From positions 57,462-121,461 of the forward strand of contig NZ_AOIV01000044.1 of NCBI RefSeq assembly GCF_000337095.1: DNA of 64,000 bases, written 5' to 3'. The DNA is from Halogeometricum pallidum JCM 14848 (GTDB taxonomy: Archaea; Halobacteriota; Halobacteria; Halobacteriales; Haloferacaceae). The translations under genes and the position numbers were made by a program. This document shows, one piece after another, positions 17,538-25,782 of this stretch (the first letter of the stretch is position 1; each line of letters starts with the position of its first letter). The notes under the pieces are model-generated. The model saw only the letters and a list, made by a program, of their open reading frames with translations. It searched no databases and had not been told where the DNA came from.

Positions 17538-19184
17538 TTACTCGCCGCTGCCGTCTCGGGACGGCGAACCGTCACCGTCGCCGGTGGAGTCGTCTCCACC
17601 GTCGCCGTCGCCCGTTCCGCCTCCGTCCGCCGCGTCCTCGGCGTCGCTCTCGACCGCCGGTTCGGCGGCCGACTCGACGAACGCCTCGCCGCCGACGCCG
17701 TCTTCCACCCCGCCGAGGACGTCTTCGGACGGTAACACGCTCCGCAGGTCGTCGTCGTCGAGCAACTCCTCGAGTTCGCCGTCGTCGGCGTCCAGACCGC
17801 TGTAGCCGTAGGCGAGGCCGAACCCGCCGCCCAGCAGCGCCCCGGTCGTCCGGTTTCCGACCTCGGAGGAGGCGTCGGCCGCGCGCGCGCCAATCTCGGC
17901 CCCGCGGAGTATCGCTTCGGGGTCGACGTTGGCGTACCAGTGGGCGTACTCGGCCGGGGGGTTCGTCCGGTCGAAGACGTGTTCGGCCGCGCCGAGGAGG
18001 TTGCCGGCGGCGGCCCCGCCGGGGCCGCCCTCCCGGTCCCACCGCCGGCCCCGCGTCCGCGCGCCGACGGCCATCTCCAACGGGTCGATGCGCGCGGCGG
18101 CCGAGTCGGGGTTGGCGCTGGCGTACGCGCCGGTGGCGGCGCCGCCGAGGGCGATGGCGCCGAGGCCCGCCGCCGTCGAGAACGGCAGGGAGGCGGCGAG
18201 GCTAAATCCGGCGATACCCGCGCCGATGGCCCACTTGCCGGCCTCCTTCGGGTCGCCTTCCCGGAACGCGCGCTTGAGATTCCGCCCGAGCGGTCGGGCG
18301 TCGAGTCGGGGCGCCCGCGCCGTCGGAAGCCGACCGACTAGCTCGTCGGCGGGCGTCCCGTCCTCGCCGCTCGCAGTCGTTCCGCCCTCGTTCTTCTCGT
18401 CGGCGCGACGCGACGGGGACGGCCCGACGAGCGTCGAATCCGAGAGGAGCGCGAACAGTTCCTCGGCGGAGTCGGCCTCCGCGACGAAGCGGTCGGCTCC
18501 CGACTCCCCGTCCCGGTCGGCGAACAGGTCGGCCGCCGCCCTGAGCGCCGTCTCGGCGTCCGTCGCGTCGGCGACGGCGGCGTCGAGGTCGCGGCGGAAG
18601 CCGACGGCCCGCGAGGCCGACGAGTGGACGCTGTGCGCCAGTTCGCGCATCCGGTCTGCGACCGCGTCGAGTTCGTCCGGGGCGGCGACGGAGAGCGTCG
18701 CCGTCGATCCGTCGGCCAGTTCGAGCGAGAGCGTGTCCGTCAGCCACGACGACCCCGTCTCGACGCCGACCACGTCGTCGAAGGAGAACGCCCCCACCTG
18801 GTCGCCGCGGTCGGACGGCGAGACGACGACCACCCGCCGGTCGCTCACGAGGGCGTGCCCCCGTTTTCTGAAGCCGGGGTTCACCGACCACGTCTCGTCG
18901 TCGGGGCCGTCGACGGCGAGTTCGTCCACGGTGAGGACGAACCGCGGTCGTTCGTCCTCGAACAGGTACGCGCCCAGCGGCCGGTCGTATCGGTCGTGCT
19001 TCGACCGGAGCGTCTCGAAGGTGACGCTCTCGTGGTCCGCCTTCGCGGCGACGTCGCTCAGGTGGCTCGTGAGCTCTGGGTGGCGGTCCGGAATTCCGAC
19101 CGCATCGAGCGTCGCACGGCAGTTCAGGCAGAATCGCGTCTCGGGGACGACCGTCGAACAGCGCGAACAGCGGGTCGTACTCAT
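17538..19184 (-). CDS. Zinc-ribbon plus PH-like domain protein with glycine-rich membrane region
   Basis: A 548-residue protein without a named family. Residues 6-22 form a zinc ribbon (C6-x2-C9, C19-x2-C22). Residues ~70-190 look like a bacterial-type PH/YokE-like domain (FVLTVDELAVDG, GHALVSDRRVVVVSPSD, FDDVVGVETGSSW). A helical charged region follows. Residues ~315-360 form a Gly/Ala-rich hydrophobic stretch resembling a glycine-zipper membrane segment, and a second one lies near 455-480. The last ~60 residues are a low-complexity Asp/Gly/Ser tail. A membrane-associated protein that displays a PH domain is the simplest reading. Confidence 0.75.
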   Translation of the reverse strand: MSTTRCSRCSTVVPETRFCLNCRATLDAVGIPDRHPELTSHLSDVAAKADHESVTFETLRSKHDRYDRPLGAYLFEDERPRFVLTVDELAVDGPDDETWSVNPGFRKRGHALVSDRRVVVVSPSDRGDQVGAFSFDDVVGVETGSSWLTDTLSLELADGSTATLSVAAPDELDAVADRMRELAHSVHSSASRAVGFRRDLDAAVADATDAETALRAAADLFADRDGESGADRFVAEADSAEELFALLSDSTLVGPSPSRRADEKNEGGTTASGEDGTPADELVGRLPTARAPRLDARPLGRNLKRAFREGDPKEAGKWAIGAGIAGFSLAASLPFSTAAGLGAIALGGAATGAYASANPDSAAARIDPLEMAVGARTRGRRWDREGGPGGAAAGNLLGAAEHVFDRTNPPAEYAHWYANVDPEAILRGAEIGARAADASSEVGNRTTGALLGGGFGLAYGYSGLDADDGELEELLDDDDLRSVLPSEDVLGGVEDGVGGEAFVESAAEPAVESDAEDAADGGGTGDGDGGDDSTGDGDGSPSRDGSGE

Positions 19185-19245
19185 GGGCGTACATAGGGGC
19201 CGGCCGAGGTAGTGTCTTGTCCCTATTTCTTTCCCCGTTCCGGGC

Positions 19246-19926
19246 TCACCGCCTCGAGGTGCGGGCCGCGAACGCCGCCGCGGCGAGCACCGCGACGGCG
19301 GCGGCGACCGGACCGAACCCGGGCACCGGCGAATCGGTCAGCGCCACCGCGTCGGCGCCGTCGGTCTCCGTCGTCGTCCCCGGTCCATCTGTCGACGCGG
19401 GCGTCGCGCCGGCGGTCCCGGAGACGGTGGCGGTAGCGTTCACCGTCGTGCGCTCGCCGGGGGCGTTGAGGCTCAGCGGGACGGTGTACTCGCCCGGCGC
19501 GGGCGTCGGTAGCCCCTCGACGACGACGACGAGTTGGTCGCCCGCGCGGAGGTCGCTCGTTCCATCGAAGACCACTTCGACGGTGCCGTCGCTGACGCTC
19601 ACGCCCGCGATGTCGTCGCGGACCGAGACGTCGACTTCGGTTCCCGGTCGGTCGCTGCCTCGGTCGATACCGGCGACGACGACGGAGTCCGGCGGAACCG
19701 ACGACGGGGTCGTCCCCGTCTCGCCGAGATGCATCTCGAAGGAGTCCAGCGGACCCGCGTCGCTCTCATCGATGGTTATCGTCGTCGCGTACGTCGCCGA
19801 CCCGGCGTCCGATTCCGAGGGTCGGACGTCGAGTGTCGCGTTCGACGCGCCGGCGACCCCGCCGACGAACGCGCTCGAACCGAGCAGTGCGACGACCAGC
19901 AGGACGGAGGCGGATTTCGCGTTCAT
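19246..19926 (-). CDS. Secreted PGF-CTERM surface protein
   Basis: A 226-residue exported protein. It has a classical signal peptide (residues 1-26: basic start, hydrophobic core, cleavage near VAGA). A beta-rich middle resembles a cohesin- or CARDB-like fold with Thr/Asp-rich strands. A Thr/Ser/Gly-rich, probably glycosylated stalk spans about residues 165-195. The C-terminus is PVPGFGP, then a hydrophobic helix, then RTSRR, which fits the PGF-CTERM sorting signal. In haloarchaea archaeosortase A processes such tails and the protein is lipid-anchored to the membrane. Function of the exposed domain is unknown. Confidence 0.8.
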   Translation of the reverse strand: MNAKSASVLLVVALLGSSAFVGGVAGASNATLDVRPSESDAGSATYATTITIDESDAGPLDSFEMHLGETGTTPSSVPPDSVVVAGIDRGSDRPGTEVDVSVRDDIAGVSVSDGTVEVVFDGTSDLRAGDQLVVVVEGLPTPAPGEYTVPLSLNAPGERTTVNATATVSGTAGATPASTDGPGTTTETDGADAVALTDSPVPGFGPVAAAVAVLAAAAFAARTSRR

Positions 19927-20041
19927 CTGTATCTGAGGCGGACGGCGACCGTCCGTTCGTCCATTCGTTAGGAAGACGACGAGAAGGGGTTTGCGGCTCC
20001 CGGACCGTCACGGTTTTTCGACAGAGACGAGATGGAGACGT

Positions 20042-20494
20042 ATGACCGGACGCTACTACGAGGAGTTCGAGGTGGGCGAGACCATCGCTCACGAGAAGCG
20101 CCGGACCGTCTCCGAGTCCGACAACCAGCGTTTCTGCGACATGACGATGAACCAGCAGCCGTTGCATCTGGACGAGGAGTTCGCGGGCGAGACGCGGTTC
20201 GGCGGGCGACTCGTGAACGGACTGTACACGCTGTCGCTGGCCGTCGGGCTCTCGATTCCCGACACGACGGACGGCACCATCGTGGCGAACCTCTCCTACG
20301 ACGACGTGGAGCACCCGAACCCCGTCTTCCACGGCGACACTATTCGCGCGCAGAGCACCGTCACGGACAAGCGGGAGACGTCCGACGGCGAACGCGGTAT
20401 CGTCACGATGCACGTCGAGGCGTTCAACCAAGACGACGACCTGGTCTGTGAGTTCGACCGGACGGCGCTCTCGCTGAAACGCCCGGAGGAGTAG
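20042..20494 (+). CDS. MaoC-family (R)-specific enoyl-CoA hydratase-like protein
   Basis: A 150-residue single hot-dog domain. FEVGETIAHEKRRTVSESDN and the hydratase-2 type stretch DMTMNQQPLHLDEEFA (catalytic Asp and His replaced by or shifted to N/H positions in this subgroup), followed by GRLVNGLYTLSLAVGL, place it with MaoC dehydratases. Mesaconyl-CoA hydratase is about twice this length, so that activity is unlikely. ATG at 20042 is used, with an upstream in-frame start rejected. It lies 5 nt before a DoxX-like gene and may be co-transcribed. Confidence 0.85.
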   Translation: MTGRYYEEFEVGETIAHEKRRTVSESDNQRFCDMTMNQQPLHLDEEFAGETRFGGRLVNGLYTLSLAVGLSIPDTTDGTIVANLSYDDVEHPNPVFHGDTIRAQSTVTDKRETSDGERGIVTMHVEAFNQDDDLVCEFDRTALSLKRPEE

Positions 20495-20499
20495 CCGCG

Positions 20500-20937
20500 G
20501 TGGACCGAGACGCCGCGACGCGGGACCGACTCCGGACGCTGGCCGCCCGCGCCCCGGACCCCGCCACGCTGGCGCGTCTGAGCCTCGGCGCGATGGTCCT
20601 CCTCGCGGGCGTCCACAAACTGCTCGACCCGGCGGCGTGGGCCGTCTACGTCACCGACTGGCTGGAGCCGTGGATTCTCGTCTCGCCCGTCGCGTTCATG
20701 CTCCTCAACGGGGTTTTGGAAGTCGGATTCGGCGCGGCCATCCTCGCGGACCGCTACACGGTGTTCGCCGCCGCCGTCGCCGCCGTCTCGCTCACCGCCA
20801 CCTGCGGCTACCTCGCCGTCGCTCTCGTCCTCGACGGCGCCTTCGGCGACGTACTCGCCCGGGACGTGGGACTCGCCGGACTGGCGTGGGCCGTGCTGGT
20901 CGACGCCCTGCGGGCGGACTCGACGGGAGCGTCGTGA
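20500..20937 (+). CDS. DoxX-like membrane protein
   Basis: A 145-residue protein starting at a GTG five bases after the MaoC stop. Four hydrophobic segments lie at about residues 25-45, 58-78, 80-105 and 112-130. The first carries LARLSLGAMVLLAGVHKLLDPAAWAVYV, the usual start of DoxX/DoxD-family proteins. DoxD is part of a thiosulfate:quinone oxidoreductase in Acidianus, but most DoxX homologues have no proven function and no sulfur gene is adjacent. Confidence 0.75.
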   Translation: MDRDAATRDRLRTLAARAPDPATLARLSLGAMVLLAGVHKLLDPAAWAVYVTDWLEPWILVSPVAFMLLNGVLEVGFGAAILADRYTVFAAAVAAVSLTATCGYLAVALVLDGAFGDVLARDVGLAGLAWAVLVDALRADSTGAS

Positions 20938-20982
20938 CCCCCCGGCCCAACGGTTATCTCTCCGACTCTCGTCTCGCCGTCC

Positions 20983-21645
20983 ATGGAACCCGAACTCGAC
21001 TGGCTGACGCTGGATGACGACGAGGAGGTCGTCTGGTCGGACACGCCGCACCCCGCGAGTATCGTCCCCGCCCTCGCCGTCGGCCTCCCACTCTCACTCG
21101 TCCTCGTCGGCATCCCCATCGTCGCCTCGGCGTACCTCTCGCTGCGGAACACGCACTACGTGGTCACGACGAGCGGTCTCTACCGCAAGTCCGGCATCCT
21201 CTCGCGCGACGTGCAGAAGGTGGGGTTCGACAAGGTGCAAAACACCTCCTACAGTCAGGGTATCCTCGGCTCCTACGTCGGGTTCGGGAACGTCGACATC
21301 AGCACCGCCGGGGGGTCGGGCATCGAGATGCGGTTCGGCTCCGTCGAGAACCCCCGCGAGGTGGCCGAACTCGTCAACCGACGCGTGAAGCGGTCGACCG
21401 GGACCGGCGAGGAGGACACCGGCAAGGCGGCCGTCCTCGACGAGGTGGTGACCGAACTCCGGTCGATTCGGACGCTCCTCGAATCGGACCGCGCGACGGC
21501 GGACGCGGCGACGCGCGACGCGGAGACGGACGACGCGGGCACGGTGGACGAACTGTCGGCCGAAACGCCGAGCGACGATGCCGGGGCGGTCGACTCGGCC
21601 GGCGCGGACGAACGCACGGACGAGACCGCCTCGAACGGGCGATGA
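20983..21645 (+). CDS. PH-domain membrane protein A (YdbS-like)
   Basis: A 220-residue protein. Residues 30-55 form a membrane segment, followed by the bacterial PH (bPH2) domain with YVVTTSGLYRKSGILSRDVQKV, FDKVQNTSYSQGILGSYVGFG and VDISTAGGSG, the YdbS/YdbT pattern. A coiled, acidic Ala/Asp-rich tail occupies residues ~140-220. It overlaps the next gene, which encodes a shorter protein of the same family, so the two probably act as a membrane-bound pair. Bacillus YdbS/YdbT affect resistance to membrane-active peptides; a similar role is only possible. Confidence 0.85.
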   Translation: MEPELDWLTLDDDEEVVWSDTPHPASIVPALAVGLPLSLVLVGIPIVASAYLSLRNTHYVVTTSGLYRKSGILSRDVQKVGFDKVQNTSYSQGILGSYVGFGNVDISTAGGSGIEMRFGSVENPREVAELVNRRVKRSTGTGEEDTGKAAVLDEVVTELRSIRTLLESDRATADAATRDAETDDAGTVDELSAETPSDDAGAVDSAGADERTDETASNGR

Positions 21646-22193
21646 GCGCGGTCGAGTGGGTCACGCTCGACGCGGACGAGGCGGTCGAGTGGACCGGCGG
21701 GCCGGTGCTCGTCAGCGCCCTCCCGCAACTGGCAGTCGGTGTCGTCGTCGCCCTCGCGTCGCTCGCGGTTCCGCTCGCGTTCGGCCTTCCGTGGTACTCC
21801 GCAGTACCCGTGCTCATGCTCGCCGTCCTCGTCGCCGGGAGCGGTCTCTACCCCGTCTACGCGACCGAGTACGTCGTCACCGACCGCGCGGTGTACGCAA
21901 AGCGCGGCCGGCGCGCCCGGCGGGTGACGACGCTCGAACTCGACCGCGTACAGGACGTGTCCTACCGGCGGTCCGCGGTCGGCGGCGCGCTCGGATACGG
22001 GACTGTCACCGTCGAGATCGCCGGGGGCGGCGACCTGTCGCTGTCGGCCGTCGGCGACGCGCGACGGGCCGCGGACCTCGTGGGCCGCCTCGCCCGCCGC
22101 GCCGACGACCCGATTCCGGGCACCGTCGAGCAGTGGCGCGCCGTCCGCGACGAACTGCGCGGAATTCGCGCGGCGCTGGAGACGCGGCGCTGA
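21642..22193 (+). CDS. PH-domain membrane protein B (YdbS-like)
   Basis: A 183-residue partner of the upstream gene, with its ATG overlapping the previous TGA. Two adjacent hydrophobic segments (about residues 25-48 and 50-70) are followed by a PH domain: YVVTDRAVYAKRGRRARRV, LELDRVQDVSYRRSAVGGALGYG and VTVEIAGGGDL. The start EWVTLDADEAVEWTGGP repeats the DWLTLDDDEEVVW opening of the upstream protein, showing an internal gene duplication. Confidence 0.85.
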   Translation: MSAVEWVTLDADEAVEWTGGPVLVSALPQLAVGVVVALASLAVPLAFGLPWYSAVPVLMLAVLVAGSGLYPVYATEYVVTDRAVYAKRGRRARRVTTLELDRVQDVSYRRSAVGGALGYGTVTVEIAGGGDLSLSAVGDARRAADLVGRLARRADDPIPGTVEQWRAVRDELRGIRAALETRR

Positions 22194-22227
22194 GCGCCCG
22201 TCTCTCGAATCGGAGGGTGCGGGCGAC

Positions 22228-22581
22228 TCAGCCGAAGATGAGGACGGAGTTCGAGACCGAGGCCACCGCCCACGGCATCGCCACGGCGAGCGGGATGAGC
22301 GGTCGGCCGCCGGGCGGGGCGTACCGCGTGAAGACGGCGGCGACGCCCACGACGGCGGTCTTGAGGGCGATCATCGCCGGGAGCGGGCCGACGGCGAGCA
22401 TCGTCGCGCGGGCGATGGGGTTCGCCTCCTCGAACCCGAGGCTGAGACCGTAGGCGGTGAGCGCGACGTCGAGGACGTACGTGACGGCGACGGCGGTCCA
22501 GAGGGTCCGCTCCCGTCGGGCGAGCGCGTCGAGGGCGTCGGAGAAGAGCATCGCCGACCTCGTCGCGTTGGGTGCTGCCAT
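22228..22581 (-). CDS. DUF5658-like small membrane protein
   Basis: A 117-residue protein with three or four membrane segments. TYVLDVALTAYGLSLGFEEANPIAR is the recognisable block of the haloarchaeal DUF5658 group: D, T and a GFEEANP loop between helices. A GTG 12 nt upstream (22593) is an alternative start. Function unknown. Convergent with the PH-domain gene. Confidence 0.7.
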   Translation of the reverse strand: MAAPNATRSAMLFSDALDALARRERTLWTAVAVTYVLDVALTAYGLSLGFEEANPIARATMLAVGPLPAMIALKTAVVGVAAVFTRYAPPGGRPLIPLAVAMPWAVASVSNSVLIFG

Positions 22582-22710
22582 GCCACCGTTCACGCGGACA
22601 ACACTTCTCAGTAGTCGTCACATACCGGAAGAGAGTCTGGATAATTTGTACGTTACCGCCCGATAAACGTTCGCCTACGGCCCGGCGGCCGGGGTGAAAC
22701 GGTCGCCGCC

Positions 22711-24513
22711 TCAGAGGACGGTGCCGTGTTTCTTCTCGGGGAGGGACTTCTCCACGTCGGCGTAGAAGGCGAACCGGCCGGCGAGTTCGGCGCGGAGGTC
22801 CGAGGGAGGGACTATCTCGTCGATGACGACTTCGCTCGCCATCCGGTGGGCGTCGATGTCGCGGCGGTACTCCTCGCGGAGTTCGTCCTCCCGCCGCCTC
22901 CGCTCTTCGGGGTCGTCGATGTCGTTCAGTTTGTTCGCGTAGACGGCGTTGATAGCCGCCTCCGGTCCCATGATTCCGATCTCGCCGGAGGGGAGCGCGA
23001 GGACGCTCTCGGGGTCGTAGGCTGGACCGCCCATCGCGTAGATGCCCGCGCCGTACGCCTTGCGGACGACGACGGTCTGTTTCGGCACCGTCGCCGACGA
23101 GGTGGCGTAGATGAACTTCTTGCCCTTCTCTAAGATGGCGTCTTTTTCCACCTGTGACCCGGCCATGAACCCCGGCGTGTCGCAGAGATAGAGGAGGGGA
23201 ACCTCGTAGGCGTCGCAGGTCCAGATGAACTCCGCGGCCTTCTCGGCGGCGTCGGGGAAGATGGCGCCCGACCGCTGGGCGGGTTGGTTGGCGACGACGC
23301 CGACGGGCCGGCCGTCGATGCGGGCGAACGCGGTGACGATCTCCGTCCCGTAGTCGGGCTTGAGTTCGAAGACCGACTCGGCGTCGACGACCCTGTCTAA
23401 GAGGTCGTGGACGTCGTACGGGCGGTTCGGCGCCTCCGGGATGAGTTCGTCGATGCCGTCGGGGGAGTACTTCGGGGGGAGCGTCTCCGATTTCGGGGGC
23501 TTCTCGCCGGCCTTGTCGGGGAGGTACGTCACCAACTCCGCGACGAGTTCGCGGGCGTGGGTCTCGTCGCGGGCGACGAGGTCGGCGCTGCCGGACTCCT
23601 CGGCGTGCATCCGCGCGCCGCCGAGGTCCTGCATGTCTATCTTCTCGCCCGTCACCATCTCGACCATGCGCGGAGAGGCGATGGCCATCGCGGACATCCC
23701 CTCGACCATGACGGTGAAATCCGCGAAGACGGGAGTGTAGGCCGCGCCGGCGATGCACGGGCCGTAGAGGACGCAGATCTGCGGAACTCGGCCGGAGAGC
23801 ATCGAGTGGTTGTAGTAGTACTTCCCGATTCCTTCCCTGTTCGCGAAGAAGCCGGTCTGCTGGTCGATTCTGCCGCCCGAGGAGTCCATCAGGTAGAGCA
23901 CCGGCTTGCCGCTCTTGAGGGCTCGCTGCTGCATCCGGAGGAACTTCTCGACGCCGTGGCGGGCCATCGACCCCGCCTTCACGGTGAAGTCGTTCGCCAT
24001 GAAGTGCAGGTCCCGCCCCTCGAACGTCGCGGCGCCCGTGATGAGGCCGTCGGCCGGGAGGCGGTTCCCGTCGTCGGCGTCCTCCACCTCGGGACTGTCG
24101 GGGTGCCAGCCGTCGAAGTGGGCGAACTTGCCGTCTTCGAACGTGATACCGTCACCCCCCTCGTCGGCCCCGTTCTTGTCCGCTCCCCCGCGCGCGGACT
24201 CGCCCGTCTCCCCGAACCAGAGTTCGAGTCGGTCGCGGACGAACAGTTTCCCCTGGTCGCCGAGGCGCGCGCGGTACTTCTCGGGGCCGCCTTCGAGGAT
24301 GTCGCGAATCTCCGCGCGCAGTCGCTCCTCCCGTTCGGTCGGCCCTAACTCGTCGTCCAACGGGTACTCCGCGGTCGGTGCGTCGGCCGTCGCCGCGGGC
24401 GCGTCCGCCCCGCCGGCGTACACCTCGACCGCCGACCCGAGGTGCTGTGCGAGGGCGCTCGCAATGGCGGACGCCTCCTCGTCGGAGGCGTCGGCGCCGA
24501 TTCGGACCTTCAT
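22711..24513 (-). CDS. Acyl-CoA carboxylase carboxyltransferase (beta) subunit with extra N-terminal domain
   Basis: Carboxyltransferase that moves the carboxyl group from biotin to acetyl- or propionyl-CoA (or a related acyl-CoA). About residues 60-600 match the family: GLITGAATFEGRDLHFMAND, LMDSSGGRIDQQ, GPCIAGAAYTPVFADF, LGGARMHAEESGSADL, CDTPGFMAGSQVE, AYGAGIYAMGGPAYDP and GIMGPEAAINAVY. The first ~45 residues (KVRIGADASDEEASAIASAL…) are not part of that domain. They resemble the start of the small epsilon/PccX subunits (D-x2-DEE-x2-A). No biotin carboxylase or biotin-carrier gene is adjacent, so the partner must be elsewhere. Substrate cannot be fixed. Confidence 0.9.
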   Translation of the reverse strand: MKVRIGADASDEEASAIASALAQHLGSAVEVYAGGADAPAATADAPTAEYPLDDELGPTEREERLRAEIRDILEGGPEKYRARLGDQGKLFVRDRLELWFGETGESARGGADKNGADEGGDGITFEDGKFAHFDGWHPDSPEVEDADDGNRLPADGLITGAATFEGRDLHFMANDFTVKAGSMARHGVEKFLRMQQRALKSGKPVLYLMDSSGGRIDQQTGFFANREGIGKYYYNHSMLSGRVPQICVLYGPCIAGAAYTPVFADFTVMVEGMSAMAIASPRMVEMVTGEKIDMQDLGGARMHAEESGSADLVARDETHARELVAELVTYLPDKAGEKPPKSETLPPKYSPDGIDELIPEAPNRPYDVHDLLDRVVDAESVFELKPDYGTEIVTAFARIDGRPVGVVANQPAQRSGAIFPDAAEKAAEFIWTCDAYEVPLLYLCDTPGFMAGSQVEKDAILEKGKKFIYATSSATVPKQTVVVRKAYGAGIYAMGGPAYDPESVLALPSGEIGIMGPEAAINAVYANKLNDIDDPEERRRREDELREEYRRDIDAHRMASEVVIDEIVPPSDLRAELAGRFAFYADVEKSLPEKKHGTVL

Positions 24514-24609
24514 ACCCCGGACTGCGCGGGGGAGTTCAAAATCGTTTTCTATGTAAGATACGGCGGACCGCGGGCCGTCCCCGGCGCAAAGCCGTCGGAG
24601 CGCCGCCGG

Positions 24610-25509
24610 TCAGTCGTCGAACGCCGCTTCCAGGTCGTCGACGAACTCCTCGTTGCCGACGTACACCGGCGTCCGCGCGTGCAGTCCGTCCTTCTCGACG
24701 TCCATGAGCGACCGCTCGCCGTCGGAGGACCGCCCGCCGGCCGTCTCCACGATGTAACCGACGGGATACCCCTCGAACTGGACGCGGAGTTTCCCCTCCG
24801 GGGCGTCCGCGAGGGTCGGATAGGCGAAGATGCCGCCGTACGTCATCACCTGGTTCACGTCGCCGATCATCGACCCGCCGTAGCGGAGTTTCATGCTCGG
24901 GTCGGACTCCACCTCCTCGGCGTAGTCGGCGAAGTCGTCCACCCAGTCGGGTACCCGCCCGCCGAAGCCGTACACCGTCGGGTCGTCCGGGAGCGACACG
25001 TCCTCGCGTATCGTCTCGTAGTCGCCCTCCTGGTCGATCACGTACTCGGAGACGGTATCGTCGCGCGCGACGACCATCGTCGTCGTCGCGCCGTACAGGA
25101 CGTAGGCCGCCGCGACCATGTCCGTGCCCGCGGCCGGGAGGGGGGCGTCGTAGACGGCGACGATGGTGCCCATCGTGTTGTTGGGCTTCAGGTTCGAGGA
25201 GCCGTCGAGCGGGTCGATACAGACCGAGAGGCCGCCGGTACCCGTGTCGATAACCTCCTCGCGTTCCTCGCTAGCGTACTCGCCGACGCCCCGCAGGTCG
25301 CCGAGGCGGTCGCGGAGCATGTCGTCGGCGAAGATATCCGCCTCCAGCGGAGTCTCGCCGGAGGGGTTGTCCGTCTCCGCGTACACCCGACGGCCGGGCA
25401 GACCGGCGCGAATCTCCGGGGCCGCGGCGGCGACTACGTCGATGATCCGCGTGATAGTCGTCGCGTTCGATACCGCTTCCGTCGGGGTGGTGTCTTCCTG
25501 GGTGGCCAT
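24610..25509 (-). CDS. fbp: Fructose-1,6-bisphosphatase class 1
   Basis: Gluconeogenic phosphatase removing the C1 phosphate from fructose 1,6-bisphosphate. The 299-residue protein has the metal-binding [10 protein letters not shown] (around residue 98) and the downstream GMVYDV-like and [13 protein letters not shown] segments of class 1 FBPases and inositol-phosphatase relatives. [10 protein letters not shown] precedes the metal site as in the family. The gene has an unusually long and structured leader (see 25510-25660). It is the only sugar-phosphate gene in the window. Confidence 0.93.
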   Translation of the reverse strand: MATQEDTTPTEAVSNATTITRIIDVVAAAAPEIRAGLPGRRVYAETDNPSGETPLEADIFADDMLRDRLGDLRGVGEYASEEREEVIDTGTGGLSVCIDPLDGSSNLKPNNTMGTIVAVYDAPLPAAGTDMVAAAYVLYGATTTMVVARDDTVSEYVIDQEGDYETIREDVSLPDDPTVYGFGGRVPDWVDDFADYAEEVESDPSMKLRYGGSMIGDVNQVMTYGGIFAYPTLADAPEGKLRVQFEGYPVGYIVETAGGRSSDGERSLMDVEKDGLHARTPVYVGNEEFVDDLEAAFDD

Positions 25510-25660
25510 CGGTTAGAACGCACCTCCGCGAGTCGAGGCGAAGCGTGCAGGTGGGGGTCGCGGTGCGGACCGGTCGCCCGGGGGGTTTCTCGACAGACCC
25601 CCCGGACGCAGCACCGGCTTTCATCACTTCTGGTTCCGGTCACCACGTATATAAAAATAG
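25510..25660 (-). promoter_or_regulatory. TATA box and long structured leader of fbp
   Basis: On the minus strand CTATTTTTATATAC (about 25648-25661) is an excellent haloarchaeal TATA box, so transcription should start near 25627, some 118 nt before the fbp ATG. Within this leader CCGGGGGGT (25597-25605 read on minus) pairs perfectly with ACCCCCCGG (25578-25586) across a 10-nt loop. An outer CGGTGC/GCACCG pair encloses it. Long leaders are rare in these genomes. Regulation of fbp at RNA level is inferred; a binding site on DNA is the alternative. Confidence 0.6.
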
Positions 25661-25782
25661 CGCAGAGGAGATTCAGTAGCGGATTCCTAATTCGCGTGTC
25701 AGAAGCGGGAAAGAACGACTCTAATGGTATCTGAGGTTTCGGATAATAATTAACTCGAAGAGTAAATAGTTCTCCGGTCCGC

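Noticed and set aside
20042..20494. Mesaconyl-CoA hydratase of the methylaspartate cycle, paired with the CitE-like lyase
   Set aside because: The MaoC protein has 150 residues, about half the size of that enzyme, and no glutamate mutase or methylaspartase gene is present.
25578..25605. The GC hairpin read as a terminator of the gene at 25783
   Set aside because: It lacks a following T-run on the minus strand and lies 170 nt past that gene, but in the right place and after a TATA box for the fbp leader.
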